A DNA stretch of 41,095 nt, taken from NCBI GenBank assembly GCA_910587275.1, contig CAJUMD010000016.1, positions 1 to 41,095 on the forward strand, in the 5' to 3' direction. Under the pieces are notes generated by a model. That model made no database searches and was not told where the DNA came from. It worked only from the letters and a program-made list of their open reading frames with translations. The position numbers and the translations under genes are program-made. Positions 33,269-41,058 of the stretch are shown in pieces. Source of the DNA: an uncultured Kineothrix sp. (GTDB taxonomy: Bacteria > Bacillota > Clostridia > Lachnospirales > Lachnospiraceae). Position 1 is the stretch's first letter. The number at the start of each line of letters is the position of its first letter.

Positions 33269-33289
33269 TCTGTAACTTATGATGGAACA
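33248..33289 (+). promoter_or_regulatory. promoter of the two-component system, flanked by an inverted repeat
   Basis: TTGACA (33255-33260) and TATGAT (33278-33283) are spaced by 17 nt. TGTTCCAT (33248-33255) and ATGGAACA (33282-33289) form an exact 8-bp inverted repeat overlapping both hexamers, a plausible operator for autoregulation. Confidence 0.7.
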
Positions 33290-33315
33290 CGGAAAGCAAC
33301 GGGAAAGGAGTCGGT

Positions 33316-33978
33316 ATGCGTATTTTAATAGTGGAAGACGATAAGGCGTTAAATAACGGGATTGCCCTTTCGCTTGGCACGGAGCAGACCGTGTCGGCAT
33401 ATACGGTAAAAGAGGCGTGCGCCCTGTTGGACGGGACGGTGGACCTGATGATTTTGGACATCAACCTTCCGGACGGGAGCGGGCTGGATTTCTGCAGGGA
33501 GGTGCGCCGGACGAGCCGGGTGCCTATTATTTTCCTGACGGCAAACGATATGGAAATCGATATTGTGGCAGGGCTTGAAACGGGGGCGGACGATTACCTG
33601 ACCAAGCCTTTTTCCCTTGCGGTTCTGCGGGCGCGGGTAAATGCCGTGATGCGAAGGAAGGCGCCGGAGGGGGATGTGTTTTGCCAGGACGGGTTTCTGT
33701 TTGATTTTGGGGCGATGGAGTTTAAGGATAACGGGAGGTCAGTGGAGCTTAGCAAGACGGAGCAGAAGCTGTTGAAACTGCTGGTGAAAAACCAGGGGAT
33801 GACGCTTTCGAGGGAAATGCTCATTGACCGCATTTGGTCGGAACAGGCGGAGTTTGTGGAAGGAAATGCACTTTCCGTAACGGTGAAGCGGCTGCGGGAG
33901 AAGCTGCCGTCCATTCCGGTGCGGACAGTGTACGGAATCGGTTATGTGTGGGAAAGGGGGGAAAAGCATGGGGAATGA
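33316..33978 (+). CDS. OmpR-family response regulator
   Basis: The 220-residue regulator has a receiver domain with acidic pocket E7-D8-D9, phospho-acceptor D48 (ILDINLP), T75 and K97 (TKPFS). A C-terminal winged-helix DNA-binding domain (about 125-215) ends with VTVKRLREKL and VYGIGYVW. It is activated by the adjacent histidine kinase and probably controls the ABC exporter downstream. GGAAAGGAG precedes the ATG. Its 3' end overlaps the kinase gene by 11 nt. Confidence 0.95.
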   Translation: MRILIVEDDKALNNGIALSLGTEQTVSAYTVKEACALLDGTVDLMILDINLPDGSGLDFCREVRRTSRVPIIFLTANDMEIDIVAGLETGADDYLTKPFSLAVLRARVNAVMRRKAPEGDVFCQDGFLFDFGAMEFKDNGRSVELSKTEQKLLKLLVKNQGMTLSREMLIDRIWSEQAEFVEGNALSVTVKRLREKLPSIPVRTVYGIGYVWERGEKHGE

Positions 33979-34918
33979 CGGCGGACTTGCCGGTTTTGGG
34001 ATTCCGGTTTCCGTGGTGTTTGTCCTTGCCGCAATGGTGTTTCTTGTCATACTGGCGGCGGGCGCGGCAGCGGTAACGTATGTGCGCACGGCGCGGCTGC
34101 TAAAACGTTTGGACGGGATGTTGAACAGCGCCATCTGCCATACGTTCCGGGAGCAGCAGTTTACGGAAACGGAACTGTCCCGCCTGGAGGCGAAAATGTA
34201 CCGTTTTATATCCGCGGAGAAAACCATTGGCAGGCAGCGGGAGGAGGAGCGTAACGGGGTGAAGTCATTGGTCAGCGATATTTCCCACCAGACCAAACTG
34301 CCGGTTTCCAATATCCTGCTTTATACCCAGCTTTTGCGGGAACGGGAGGAGCTGGACGGTGCGGTACAGGGGATTTTGTCCCAAATTGAAAACCAGGCGG
34401 AGAAGCTGGCGTTCCTCGTTTCCTCGCTGGTTAAAGCATCGAGGCTGGAAAACGGGATTGTGGAAGTGCGGCGGAAGGAAAACAGCGTAAAGGAGCTTTT
34501 GGAAGGGCTGGACGGCGCGGCGGCAAAGAAGAAGGGGATTTCGTTTACGGTGGGGGAGGTAACGGACGCTACGGCGCTGTTTGACAGGAAATGGACGGAA
34601 GAAGCGCTGGGGAATATGGTGGACAATGCGGTGAAATATACGCCGGAGGGCGGGTCGGTCCGCATTTCGGCAAAGGAATATGAACTGTTCGTGCGCATCG
34701 ACATCGCGGATACGGGTATCGGGATGGATGAAGGAGAGACGGCGGAAATCTTCCGGCGGTTCTACCGTTCCCCGGCGGTCAGTGAGGAAAAAGGCGTAGG
34801 TATCGGGCTTTACCTGGCGCGGGAGATTATTACCAGGGAAGGCGGGTATATCCGTGTGGCTTCCAAGCCGGGGGAAGGAAGCGTGTTCTCCGTGTTTTTG
34901 CCAAAATGCGGTGTATAA
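33968..34918 (+). CDS. sensor histidine kinase
   Basis: The 316-residue kinase has one clear N-terminal transmembrane region (about 12-40) and almost no extracellular sensing domain. It has an H-box SDISHQTKLPVSNI (H107) and a HATPase domain with N-box NMVDNAVKYTP, G1 DTGIGMDE and G2 GVGIGLYLAREI. Kinases of this kind next to ABC exporters often sense through the transporter. The start at 33968 follows AGGGGGGAAAAGC; the frame is open slightly upstream within the regulator gene. Confidence 0.94.
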   Translation: MGNDGGLAGFGIPVSVVFVLAAMVFLVILAAGAAAVTYVRTARLLKRLDGMLNSAICHTFREQQFTETELSRLEAKMYRFISAEKTIGRQREEERNGVKSLVSDISHQTKLPVSNILLYTQLLREREELDGAVQGILSQIENQAEKLAFLVSSLVKASRLENGIVEVRRKENSVKELLEGLDGAAAKKKGISFTVGEVTDATALFDRKWTEEALGNMVDNAVKYTPEGGSVRISAKEYELFVRIDIADTGIGMDEGETAEIFRRFYRSPAVSEEKGVGIGLYLAREIITREGGYIRVASKPGEGSVFSVFLPKCGV

Positions 34919-34947
34919 CGGCGGAAACCTTCCAAATCCCATAAGAT

Positions 34948-35001
34948 TTTCAAATCTTTCAAATCTGAAATATTTTGGAAAGAATACGGAAAGATTCAGA
35001 T
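34948..35001 (+). promoter_or_regulatory. repeats upstream of the ABC exporter, possible regulator site
   Basis: TTTCAAATC occurs twice in tandem (34948-34956, 34957-34965), and ATCTGAA (34963-34969) pairs with TTCAGAT (34995-35001). Such repeats are typical of OmpR-type regulator binding sites, but a matching promoter is not clear. Confidence 0.4.
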
Positions 35002-35008
35002 GGTAGGA

Positions 35009-35045
35009 TAGTGTGTGCAAAGGGAAAACGGCGCACACTATTTTT
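35009..35045 (+). terminator. intrinsic terminator / attenuator before the ABC exporter
   Basis: TAGTGTGTGC (35009-35018) and GCGCACACTA (35031-35040) form a 10-bp stem with one G-U pair, a purine-rich 12-nt loop and TTTTT. It lies 90 nt before the ATPase gene, so it ends the kinase transcript or attenuates a leader. Confidence 0.8.
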
Positions 35046-35134
35046 GGTTCATGGGAAAATGTGTCCCATGGGAAGTGCGGCGGGCAGGAGAAACATTTTC
35101 CCTATTCGATAAAGAAAGGAGCAGGAAGACAGGC

Positions 35135-35821
35135 ATGGATATTTTGAAAACCAAGGATTTGAAAAAATATTACGGAAAGGATGAAACGGTGGTCAAAGCC
35201 CTTGACGGTGTCGGTTTATCGGTGTCGGACGGGGAATTTGCGGCGATTGTCGGAACGTCGGGGAGCGGGAAATCCACGCTTTTGCATATGCTGGGAGGGC
35301 TGGACCGTCCCACGGGGGGAACGGTGGAAGTGGACGGAAAGGATATTTTTTCCCTGAAGGATGATGAACTGACGATTTTCAGGAGGAGGAAAATCGGTTT
35401 TATTTTCCAAAGCTATAACCTCGTGCCGGTGCTTAACGTTTATGAAAACATTGTATTGCCCATAGAGCTTGACGGCAACCGGGTGGATAAGGGACATATG
35501 GATAGTATTTTGGAAACGCTGGGGCTTTCCGGGAAAACGGACAGACTGCCGAACCAGCTTTCGGGCGGACAGCAGCAGCGGGTGGCTATTGCGCGGGCGC
35601 TGGCGGCGAAACCTGCCATTATCCTTGCGGATGAGCCGACCGGAAACCTGGACAGCAAGACCAGCCTTGACGTAATGGGGCTCTTAAAAGTAACCAGTGA
35701 ACGGTTTGCCCAGACAATCGTGATGATTACCCACAACGAGGAAATCGCACAGACGGCAGACAGGATCATCCGTATCGAGGACGGAAGAATCGTAGGTGAG
35801 CGGCATGTACAGGGTAAATAG
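35135..35821 (+). CDS. ABC exporter ATP-binding protein (MacB/Bce-like)
   Basis: The 228-residue ATPase has Walker A GTSGSGKST, Q-loop FQSYNLVP, signature LSGGQQQRVAIARAL, Walker B IILADEPTGNLD and switch His in ITHNEE. The LGGLDRPTGGTVEVDGKDI block is typical of FtsX-linked ABC exporters that export or sense peptides and lipoproteins. The start at 35135 follows AAAGGAGCAGG. It ends inside the start of the permease gene, so the two are translationally coupled. Confidence 0.96.
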   Translation: MDILKTKDLKKYYGKDETVVKALDGVGLSVSDGEFAAIVGTSGSGKSTLLHMLGGLDRPTGGTVEVDGKDIFSLKDDELTIFRRRKIGFIFQSYNLVPVLNVYENIVLPIELDGNRVDKGHMDSILETLGLSGKTDRLPNQLSGGQQQRVAIARALAAKPAIILADEPTGNLDSKTSLDVMGLLKVTSERFAQTIVMITHNEEIAQTADRIIRIEDGRIVGERHVQGK

Positions 35822-38366
35822 CGGGAAAACGGTGCGCAGGCTTGCAGGCAGGAGTTTCCGTGCCGGAAAGACGAGGAATTTCATTGCGGCAGCGGCGGTG
35901 GCGTTGACCACGGTTTTATTTACGACGCTTTTTACCGTGGGAAGCGGCATGGTGGAAAATATCCAAAAACAGAATATGCGCATGGCGGGCGGCGACGGCA
36001 TGGGAGTGTTAAAATATATTACCGAAGAAGAATACGGACGGGTAAAAGACCATGAGTTAATCGAGAAAATCACATACAATCGTATGATGTGCGAAGCGGT
36101 GGAAAACGTGGAACTGCTCAAACGGCACGGGGAACTTTATTATATGGATGACGCGGGCATCCGGCTTGGGTTTGCGGAACCGGTGGGAGGGCATAAACCG
36201 GAAGCGGCAAACGAAATCATGATGGATACCGAAACTATCCGGTTATTTGGCATGGAGCAGAAGGTGGGCGCACCCGTGACGCTGGAACTTGTGGTACATG
36301 GAGAGAAAGTAGAACGGGATTTTGTGCTTTCCGGCTGGTGGAAAGCGGATCCGGCATTTAACGTATCCCTCATGGTGACTTCCCGCGCTTATATGGAGGA
36401 ACACCGGGAGGAGCTATACAACAGTTATAAGCAGGATGCGAATATGACGGGCGTCATTAACAGTTATGTGATGTTTGACAGTTCCTGGGGACTCGAGGGT
36501 AAAATGGAGCGTCTCATTACCGAAAGCGGTTATTCCACGCGGGAGGGGGATGCAAATTACATGGAAAACAATGTGAACTGGGCATACCTGTCCGCGGGTT
36601 TTACCATGGATCTGCCAACGGTGGCAGGGGTGGCGGCGGCGCTGCTTTTGATTATGTTTACCGGCTATCTGATTATTTATAATATTTTCCAGATTTCGGT
36701 ATTAAAGGATATCCGTTTTTACGGTTTGTTAAAGACCATCGGCATGACGGGAAAGCAAATGAAAGGAATCATCCGTTACCAGGTGTTTTGGCTATCCTGC
36801 ATGGGGATTCCTGCGGGGCTGGCGGCAGGATATTTTCTTGGAAACGGTCTGGTACCGTTATTAATGGGGCTGGGCGGTAATTACCGTGGGGACTCTTATG
36901 ATGCGGTGAAAACAAATCCGTGGATTTTTGCGGGAAGTGTGCTGTTTGCACTGGCGACGGTCTTTATCAGCGCGGCAAAGCCGGGACGGATGGCGGCAAA
37001 GGTTTCCCCGGTGGAAGCGGTGACTTATACGGACGGCGCCGTCGGCGGAAGAAAGCGCCGTAAGTCCGGGAAAGGGGCGGGACCGGCAAAAATGGCGGCG
37101 GCAAATCTTGGAAGGAATAAAACGCGGACGGTTTTGGTGGTGCTGTCAATGGCGTTAAGCCTTATTTTGTTCAATACGGTTTATACATTGAGCATTGGTT
37201 TTGATATGGATAAGTATTTGTCCACGTTTGTGGATACGGATTTCCTCATCGCCCATGCGGATTATTTTAATTACAGTTACCGCGGACCGGAAAATTCCCT
37301 GTCGGAATCGATGATTGGGGCGGTCATGCAGCAGGAAGGGTTTGCGGAAGGAGGCCGCCTGTATTCCAATCCGCGGGATGTGGAAGTGTTCCGCGTGGAA
37401 ACGGAAGAAAAGGCAGGAGAAGCCGGAAAATATGAAAAGAGGGATGATAAGGGGGATATGTTCTGCACGCTGTACGGACTGGAAGACCTTCCGTTGGAAC
37501 GGCTGTGGGTTTTGGAAGGGGAAATTGATATGGAAAAGTTAAAAACGGGAAAATATATTTTGGAAGGCATCCAACTGGACGACCACCAGATACCAAAGTG
37601 GGAGACTTCGCATTATGAAATCGGGGATACCGTGGTGCTCCACAATTATAAAGGGGACGGGGAAACGGCGGAGGAAAACGAATACATGACTTATTCTTTT
37701 GAAGTCATGGCGAAAGTGGCAATTAAATATTATACCAATTCAACTATGGTGCATGACATATATTCTTTCTACCTTCCGGCGGAAATTTATAAAGGTATGA
37801 CGGCAAATCCGGGGGTGATGAGTTATGCCTTTAATGTAAAGGAAGGAGAGGAGGCGTCCATGGAAGCCTTCCTGGAGAACTATACGGGGCGTACGGAAAA
37901 GGTCATGAATTACAGTTCCAAGATGCGGCGGGCAGCGGAGTTTGAGAACCTGCGGAACATGGTGCTGGTGGTAGGCGGTGCACTGAGCTTTATTATCGGT
38001 TTAATCGGCATCCTGAATTTCGTAAATTCCGTACTGACCAGTATCCTGACACGCAAAAGGGAATTTGCCATGCTCCAGTCCATCGGTATGACCACGGCGC
38101 AGTTAAGGAAGATGCTGATGATGGAGGGGATATATTATACGGCGGCGGCAGGAGGGGTATCTTTGGCGCTTGGCGCGTTATGTTCCACCGTCATCGTGCG
38201 GGGACTTGCCGGGGCAATGTGGTTTTTCTCATACCGTTTTACGGTATTGCCGCTTTGCATGGTCATTCCGGTGCTGCTGGCAGCAGGAAGCGGTCTGCCT
38301 GTTTTGGTATTGCAGGTTGTGGGAGGACAGAGTATTGTGGAGCGGTTACGGGAGACGGATGGTTGA
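35805..38366 (+). CDS. ABC exporter permease with two FtsX domains
   Basis: The predicted 853-residue permease has a first transmembrane helix (about 26-48), a large extracytoplasmic region (to about 260), a first FtsX block (about 265-405; LKDIRFYGLLKTIGMTGKQM), another large extracytoplasmic region (about 440-690) and a second FtsX block (about 700-853; KREFAMLQSIGMTTAQLRKM). With the ATPase it should act on a peptide, lipid or antibiotic; classical Bce permeases have only one large loop, so this is a duplicated variant. ATG 35805 has AGGTGAG upstream; GTG 35796 is an alternative adding three residues. Confidence 0.92.
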   Translation: MYRVNSGKTVRRLAGRSFRAGKTRNFIAAAAVALTTVLFTTLFTVGSGMVENIQKQNMRMAGGDGMGVLKYITEEEYGRVKDHELIEKITYNRMMCEAVENVELLKRHGELYYMDDAGIRLGFAEPVGGHKPEAANEIMMDTETIRLFGMEQKVGAPVTLELVVHGEKVERDFVLSGWWKADPAFNVSLMVTSRAYMEEHREELYNSYKQDANMTGVINSYVMFDSSWGLEGKMERLITESGYSTREGDANYMENNVNWAYLSAGFTMDLPTVAGVAAALLLIMFTGYLIIYNIFQISVLKDIRFYGLLKTIGMTGKQMKGIIRYQVFWLSCMGIPAGLAAGYFLGNGLVPLLMGLGGNYRGDSYDAVKTNPWIFAGSVLFALATVFISAAKPGRMAAKVSPVEAVTYTDGAVGGRKRRKSGKGAGPAKMAAANLGRNKTRTVLVVLSMALSLILFNTVYTLSIGFDMDKYLSTFVDTDFLIAHADYFNYSYRGPENSLSESMIGAVMQQEGFAEGGRLYSNPRDVEVFRVETEEKAGEAGKYEKRDDKGDMFCTLYGLEDLPLERLWVLEGEIDMEKLKTGKYILEGIQLDDHQIPKWETSHYEIGDTVVLHNYKGDGETAEENEYMTYSFEVMAKVAIKYYTNSTMVHDIYSFYLPAEIYKGMTANPGVMSYAFNVKEGEEASMEAFLENYTGRTEKVMNYSSKMRRAAEFENLRNMVLVVGGALSFIIGLIGILNFVNSVLTSILTRKREFAMLQSIGMTTAQLRKMLMMEGIYYTAAAGGVSLALGALCSTVIVRGLAGAMWFFSYRFTVLPLCMVIPVLLAAGSGLPVLVLQVVGGQSIVERLRETDG

Positions 38367-38438
38367 GTTAAATGCGGTATTTTCGCAACGGTTCAGCCTG
38401 AAATGTTATGTATTTTGGTGACAAAAGTGATTTCGGTC

Positions 38439-38467
38439 TTGCATATTTTTGCCGTTTTCCCTATAAT
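38439..38467 (+). promoter_or_regulatory. promoter of the secreted-protein gene
   Basis: TTGCAT (38439-38444) and TATAAT (38462-38467) are spaced by 17 nt, 46 nt before the ATG at 38514. Confidence 0.75.
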
Positions 38468-38513
38468 AAAAAACGGAATCCGTAAGATATTAGGATATTT
38501 GGGAGTGGACAGC

Positions 38514-39188
38514 ATGGAAAATATGGAAAGCGTAAGAAAAGAAAGTGCGGGAAAAAAACTGAAAAGGAAGAAAATCATAGCCGTTGCGGCAGCCGCGGCG
38601 GGAACGGTGGCATTGCTTGCGGCAGGGAGTATGTTTGCGGCGAATACGGTTTTGGCGGCGGAGGAATTGTCGGCGTTTGCGGAGAGTACGGTGTTACAGG
38701 CATCCGTGGATACGGAAATCAGGGCGGTTTATAAAAATACCTGCTATAACGATACCGGCTGTACTCTGATGCTTCCTACCGGATATGTGGCGAGCGGGGA
38801 AGTGGAAGGGATGTATCTCTCGGAGCGTCATCCGTTGGATTCGTCCAATATTTATTATACGGTTTCGGAAGGCATTGACGCGGGTGTGCTCGAAGATGCC
38901 ATGGAATCGGAGGAGTACAGGAAGAAGGCGGAACAGGAGTTCCGGGATACTTACGGGGAGAATGCTTCCGTGACCGATTACCGCATGACGGAGATGGAAA
39001 TCGACGGATGTCCCGCATATAAAATCGAACTGTCCTGTAAGGTGGATGATATGCAGATGGACCAGCTTGTATACATTATTGCGGCGGATAAGGTATATAC
39101 GGTTACTTATTCGCAGTCGGCAGATGATGAGAGGATGGAAGATTTTAAAAAGAGTGCGGAGACGATTCAGGTGGTGTTTGGGGAATGA
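38514..39188 (+). CDS. secreted or membrane-anchored protein of unknown function
   Basis: The 224-residue protein has a basic N-terminus (KKLKRKK), a hydrophobic stretch (about 21-45) and a possible signal-peptidase site near VLAAEE (48-51). The exported part contains GCTLMLPTGYVASGEVEGMY and ends AETIQVVFGE. This pattern resembles exported proteins that monitor or bind a ligand, but I do not recognise the family. GGGAG precedes the ATG. It lies alone behind its own promoter, 147 nt after the ABC permease, and may be unrelated to it. Confidence 0.8.
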   Translation: MENMESVRKESAGKKLKRKKIIAVAAAAAGTVALLAAGSMFAANTVLAAEELSAFAESTVLQASVDTEIRAVYKNTCYNDTGCTLMLPTGYVASGEVEGMYLSERHPLDSSNIYYTVSEGIDAGVLEDAMESEEYRKKAEQEFRDTYGENASVTDYRMTEMEIDGCPAYKIELSCKVDDMQMDQLVYIIAADKVYTVTYSQSADDERMEDFKKSAETIQVVFGE

Positions 39189-39308
39189 GCGGATTTACGT
39201 GCAGGAGTCCTTTGCGGCGTTTCCGTGGATGCGGTTTGTCCGAACGGGAAAAGATGTAACAGTTCAGACTGAATTGTTGCGAAAAGATTTTTGCGGAAAA
39301 ATTGAGGG

Positions 39309-39337
39309 TTGACATTTCTAATAAGGGGTGTTATACT
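39309..39337 (+). promoter_or_regulatory. promoter of the infC-rpmI-rplT operon
   Basis: TTGACA (39309-39314) and TATACT (39332-39337) are spaced by exactly 17 nt. Transcription would start near 39344, giving a leader of about 390 nt. Confidence 0.85.
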
Positions 39338-39343
39338 GCATTA

Positions 39344-39539
39344 AGTATTGTGTATATAACAACCAAGCAGAGTATCCACTCTCACCCTGCGGCAATGGCT
39401 GGCAGGCGTTCATGAAACGGCAGATTTCCGCGGGAACGGAATAAGGTGCCGGAATTTGTTCAAATTCCTTCGGCCCGTATATGGCGGGAGGGTAAAAAGA
39501 ACGTATGCGAAGTGGATAGTTATGCTGTCCATTTTTTTT
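39344..39539 (+). promoter_or_regulatory. infC leader with attenuator
   Basis: A terminator sits at 39513-39539: TGGATAG pairs with CTGTCCA (one G-U pair), followed by eight T. An upstream segment TATCCACT (39373-39380) is exactly complementary to AGTGGATA (39511-39518), the 5' arm of the terminator, and could act as antiterminator. A perfect hairpin GGAATTTG/CAAATTCC (39451-39468) lies between. In Firmicutes this operon is repressed by L20 through leader termination; this leader has the right place and shape, but L20 binding is inferred. Confidence 0.75.
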
Positions 39540-39715
39540 ATGCACAGCCCCGTACAGAAGAAGTATGCCGTCAAGACGGCGTACGGGGCGCGCGGAGTAG
39601 GAGAAAAGATTTCCCCTACCCGATTGCACACAGGCACCCAAAGGAAGGATGTCAGCAGAGCTGACGGATATCCGGCGCGGCGGGAGGGGAACGGAATTTC
39701 CCTATTTGACTTTGT
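39539..39715 (+). repeat. two-hairpin repeat element, copy B (two units)
   Basis: It begins TATGCACA after the T-run of the infC leader terminator. Unit 1: outer stem CCCCGTAC/GTACGGGG (39548-39555, 39581-39588), 11-nt bulge (39556-39566), inner stem GCCGTC/GACGGC, linker CGCGC, then a GGAGTAGG...CCCTACCC-type hairpin (39594-39621). GATTGCACA leads to unit 2: GGCACCC, an 11-nt bulge (39640-39650) and inner stem GTCAGC/GCTGAC identical to copy A, and a decayed outer arm. Stem sequences differ from copy A while pairing is kept, which supports a selected structure. Confidence 0.8.
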
Positions 39716-39735
39716 ATTACGAGGAGGGTACGGCC

Positions 39736-40242
39736 ATTAGTGAATTAATGATTAACGAGCAGATTAGAGACAAAGAAGTACGTGTGATTGGTGAGAATGG
39801 GGAACAGTTAGGGGTTATGCCCGTCAGGGATGCGATGCGGCTGGCAGATGAAGCCGGGCTTGATTTAGTGAAGATTGCCCCTACGGCAAAGCCGCCTGTC
39901 TGCAAGATTGTTGATTATGGAAAGTTCAGGTACGAGCAGGCGAGGAAAGAAAAGGAAGCCAAGAAGAAGCAGAAAATAATCGAAATCAAGGAAATCCGCC
40001 TGTCGCCGAATATCGACTCCAACGATTTGAATACAAAGATGAACGCGGCGAGGAAGTTCATAACAAAAGGGGATAAGGTGAAGATTACGCTCCGTTTCCG
40101 CGGACGCGAGATGGCGCATATGGCAAACAGCAAACATATTTTGGATGATTTTGCGGAAGCGCTTTCCGATATTGCGGTGGTGGAAAAGGCACCGAAGGTG
40201 GAAGGCAGGAGCATGACCATGTTTTTAACTGAGAAACGTTAA
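39736..40242 (+). CDS. infC: translation initiation factor IF-3
   Basis: The 168-residue protein prevents premature subunit joining and checks the initiator tRNA on the 30S subunit. The N-terminal domain begins INEQIRDKEVRVIGENGEQL and the C-terminal domain contains ITLRFRGREMAHM. The start is taken as ATT at 39736 because AGGAGG (39722-39727) lies 8 nt upstream. The first ATG (39748) is 20 nt from it and would delete four residues. AUU starts are well known for infC and allow autoregulation by IF-3. Operon with rpmI and rplT. Confidence 0.95.
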   Translation: MSELMINEQIRDKEVRVIGENGEQLGVMPVRDAMRLADEAGLDLVKIAPTAKPPVCKIVDYGKFRYEQARKEKEAKKKQKIIEIKEIRLSPNIDSNDLNTKMNAARKFITKGDKVKITLRFRGREMAHMANSKHILDDFAEALSDIAVVEKAPKVEGRSMTMFLTEKR

Positions 40243-40292
40243 TTCGTGCAGTTAAAATAGAGAAAATAAAGAAGTAACAGGAGGAAATTGAT

Positions 40293-40490
40293 ATGCCTAA
40301 AATGAAGACAAGCAGGTCTGCTGCAAAACGTTTTAAATTAACGGGAACCGGTAAATTAAAGAGAAGCAAAGCGTACAAGAGCCATATCTTAACAAAGAAA
40401 TCCCCTAAGAGGAAAAGGAACCTGAGGAAACCGGCAATCACGGATGCTACGAACGTTAAGAATATGAAGAAGATTTTACCGTATCTGTAA
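40293..40490 (+). CDS. rpmI: 50S ribosomal protein L35
   Basis: The 65-residue basic protein begins MPKMKTSRSAAKRFKLTGTG, a clear L35 sequence. Second gene of the infC operon, 50 nt after infC, with AGGAGG before the ATG. Confidence 0.98.
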   Translation: MPKMKTSRSAAKRFKLTGTGKLKRSKAYKSHILTKKSPKRKRNLRKPAITDATNVKNMKKILPYL

Positions 40491-40546
40491 GGAACTGTTA
40501 AGAGATAACGTTGCATTTGGCGCAGAGTGGATTTTTTAACAATTCC
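40491..40546 (+). other. inverted repeat between rpmI and rplT
   Basis: GGAACTGTTAA (40491-40501) and TTAACAATTCC (40536-40546) pair with one mismatch across the spacer. It may be an RNA structure for processing or for balancing L35 and L20 synthesis. Confidence 0.4.
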
Positions 40547-40594
40547 TAAGTCCGGAAGGTGAATGTTGATTAAGTGTTTAGGAGGAAATGAAAA

Positions 40595-40951
40595 ATGGCA
40601 AGAATTAAAGGCGGAATGAACGCGAGAAAGAAACATAACAGGGTATTAAAACTTGCAAAAGGTTACAGGGGTGCCAGGTCCAAACAGTACAGGGTGGCAA
40701 AACAGTCCGTAATGAGGGCGCTGGCTTCTTCTTATGTGGGCAGGAAAGAGAGAAAGCGCCAGTTCAGGCAGCTTTGGATTGCACGTATTAATGCGGCTGC
40801 AAGGATGAACGGGCTTTCTTACAGCAAATTCATGCATGGTTTGAAGATGGCGGATGTGGAAATCAACCGCAAGATGCTGGCGGAGATGGCAGTAAATGAT
40901 GCGGAAGGTTTTGCGGCATTGGCGGAACTTGCCAAGAGCAAAATTGCATAA
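40595..40951 (+). CDS. rplT: 50S ribosomal protein L20
   Basis: The 118-residue basic protein begins ARIKGGMNARKKHNRVLKLA and contains RKERKRQFRQLWIARINAA, unmistakable for L20. It binds 23S rRNA and, in Firmicutes, represses its own operon through the infC leader. AGGAGG precedes the ATG. Confidence 0.98.
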   Translation: MARIKGGMNARKKHNRVLKLAKGYRGARSKQYRVAKQSVMRALASSYVGRKERKRQFRQLWIARINAAARMNGLSYSKFMHGLKMADVEINRKMLAEMAVNDAEGFAALAELAKSKIA

Positions 40952-40968
40952 GTTGGCGAAGGTATTTT

Positions 40969-40992
40969 GGGAGACTGCGGTCTCCCTTTTTT
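40969..40992 (+). terminator. intrinsic terminator after rplT
   Basis: GGGAGAC (40969-40975) and GTCTCCC (40980-40986) with a TGCG loop and six T form a textbook terminator, 17 nt after the rplT stop. Confidence 0.95.
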
Positions 40993-41044
40993 ACTTTATA
41001 GGAAATTCCGAGTTTTGGAAACACAAAAAAGAACAGGTGCTTAC

Positions 41045-41058
41045 CGAACATATGTTAG
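41045..41058 (+). promoter_or_regulatory. LexA (SOS) box-like site
   Basis: CGAACATATGTTAG differs from a perfect Gram-positive SOS palindrome (CGAAC-N4-GTTCG type) only near its right end. It lies 37 nt from the window edge, probably upstream of a DNA-damage gene outside the window. Confidence 0.5.

Noticed and set aside
39446..39740. Short frames through the infC leader and repeat element
   Set aside because: Their apparent similarity to frames near 1680-1990 (a shared PKEGCQQS stretch) comes from the repeated DNA, not from protein conservation.
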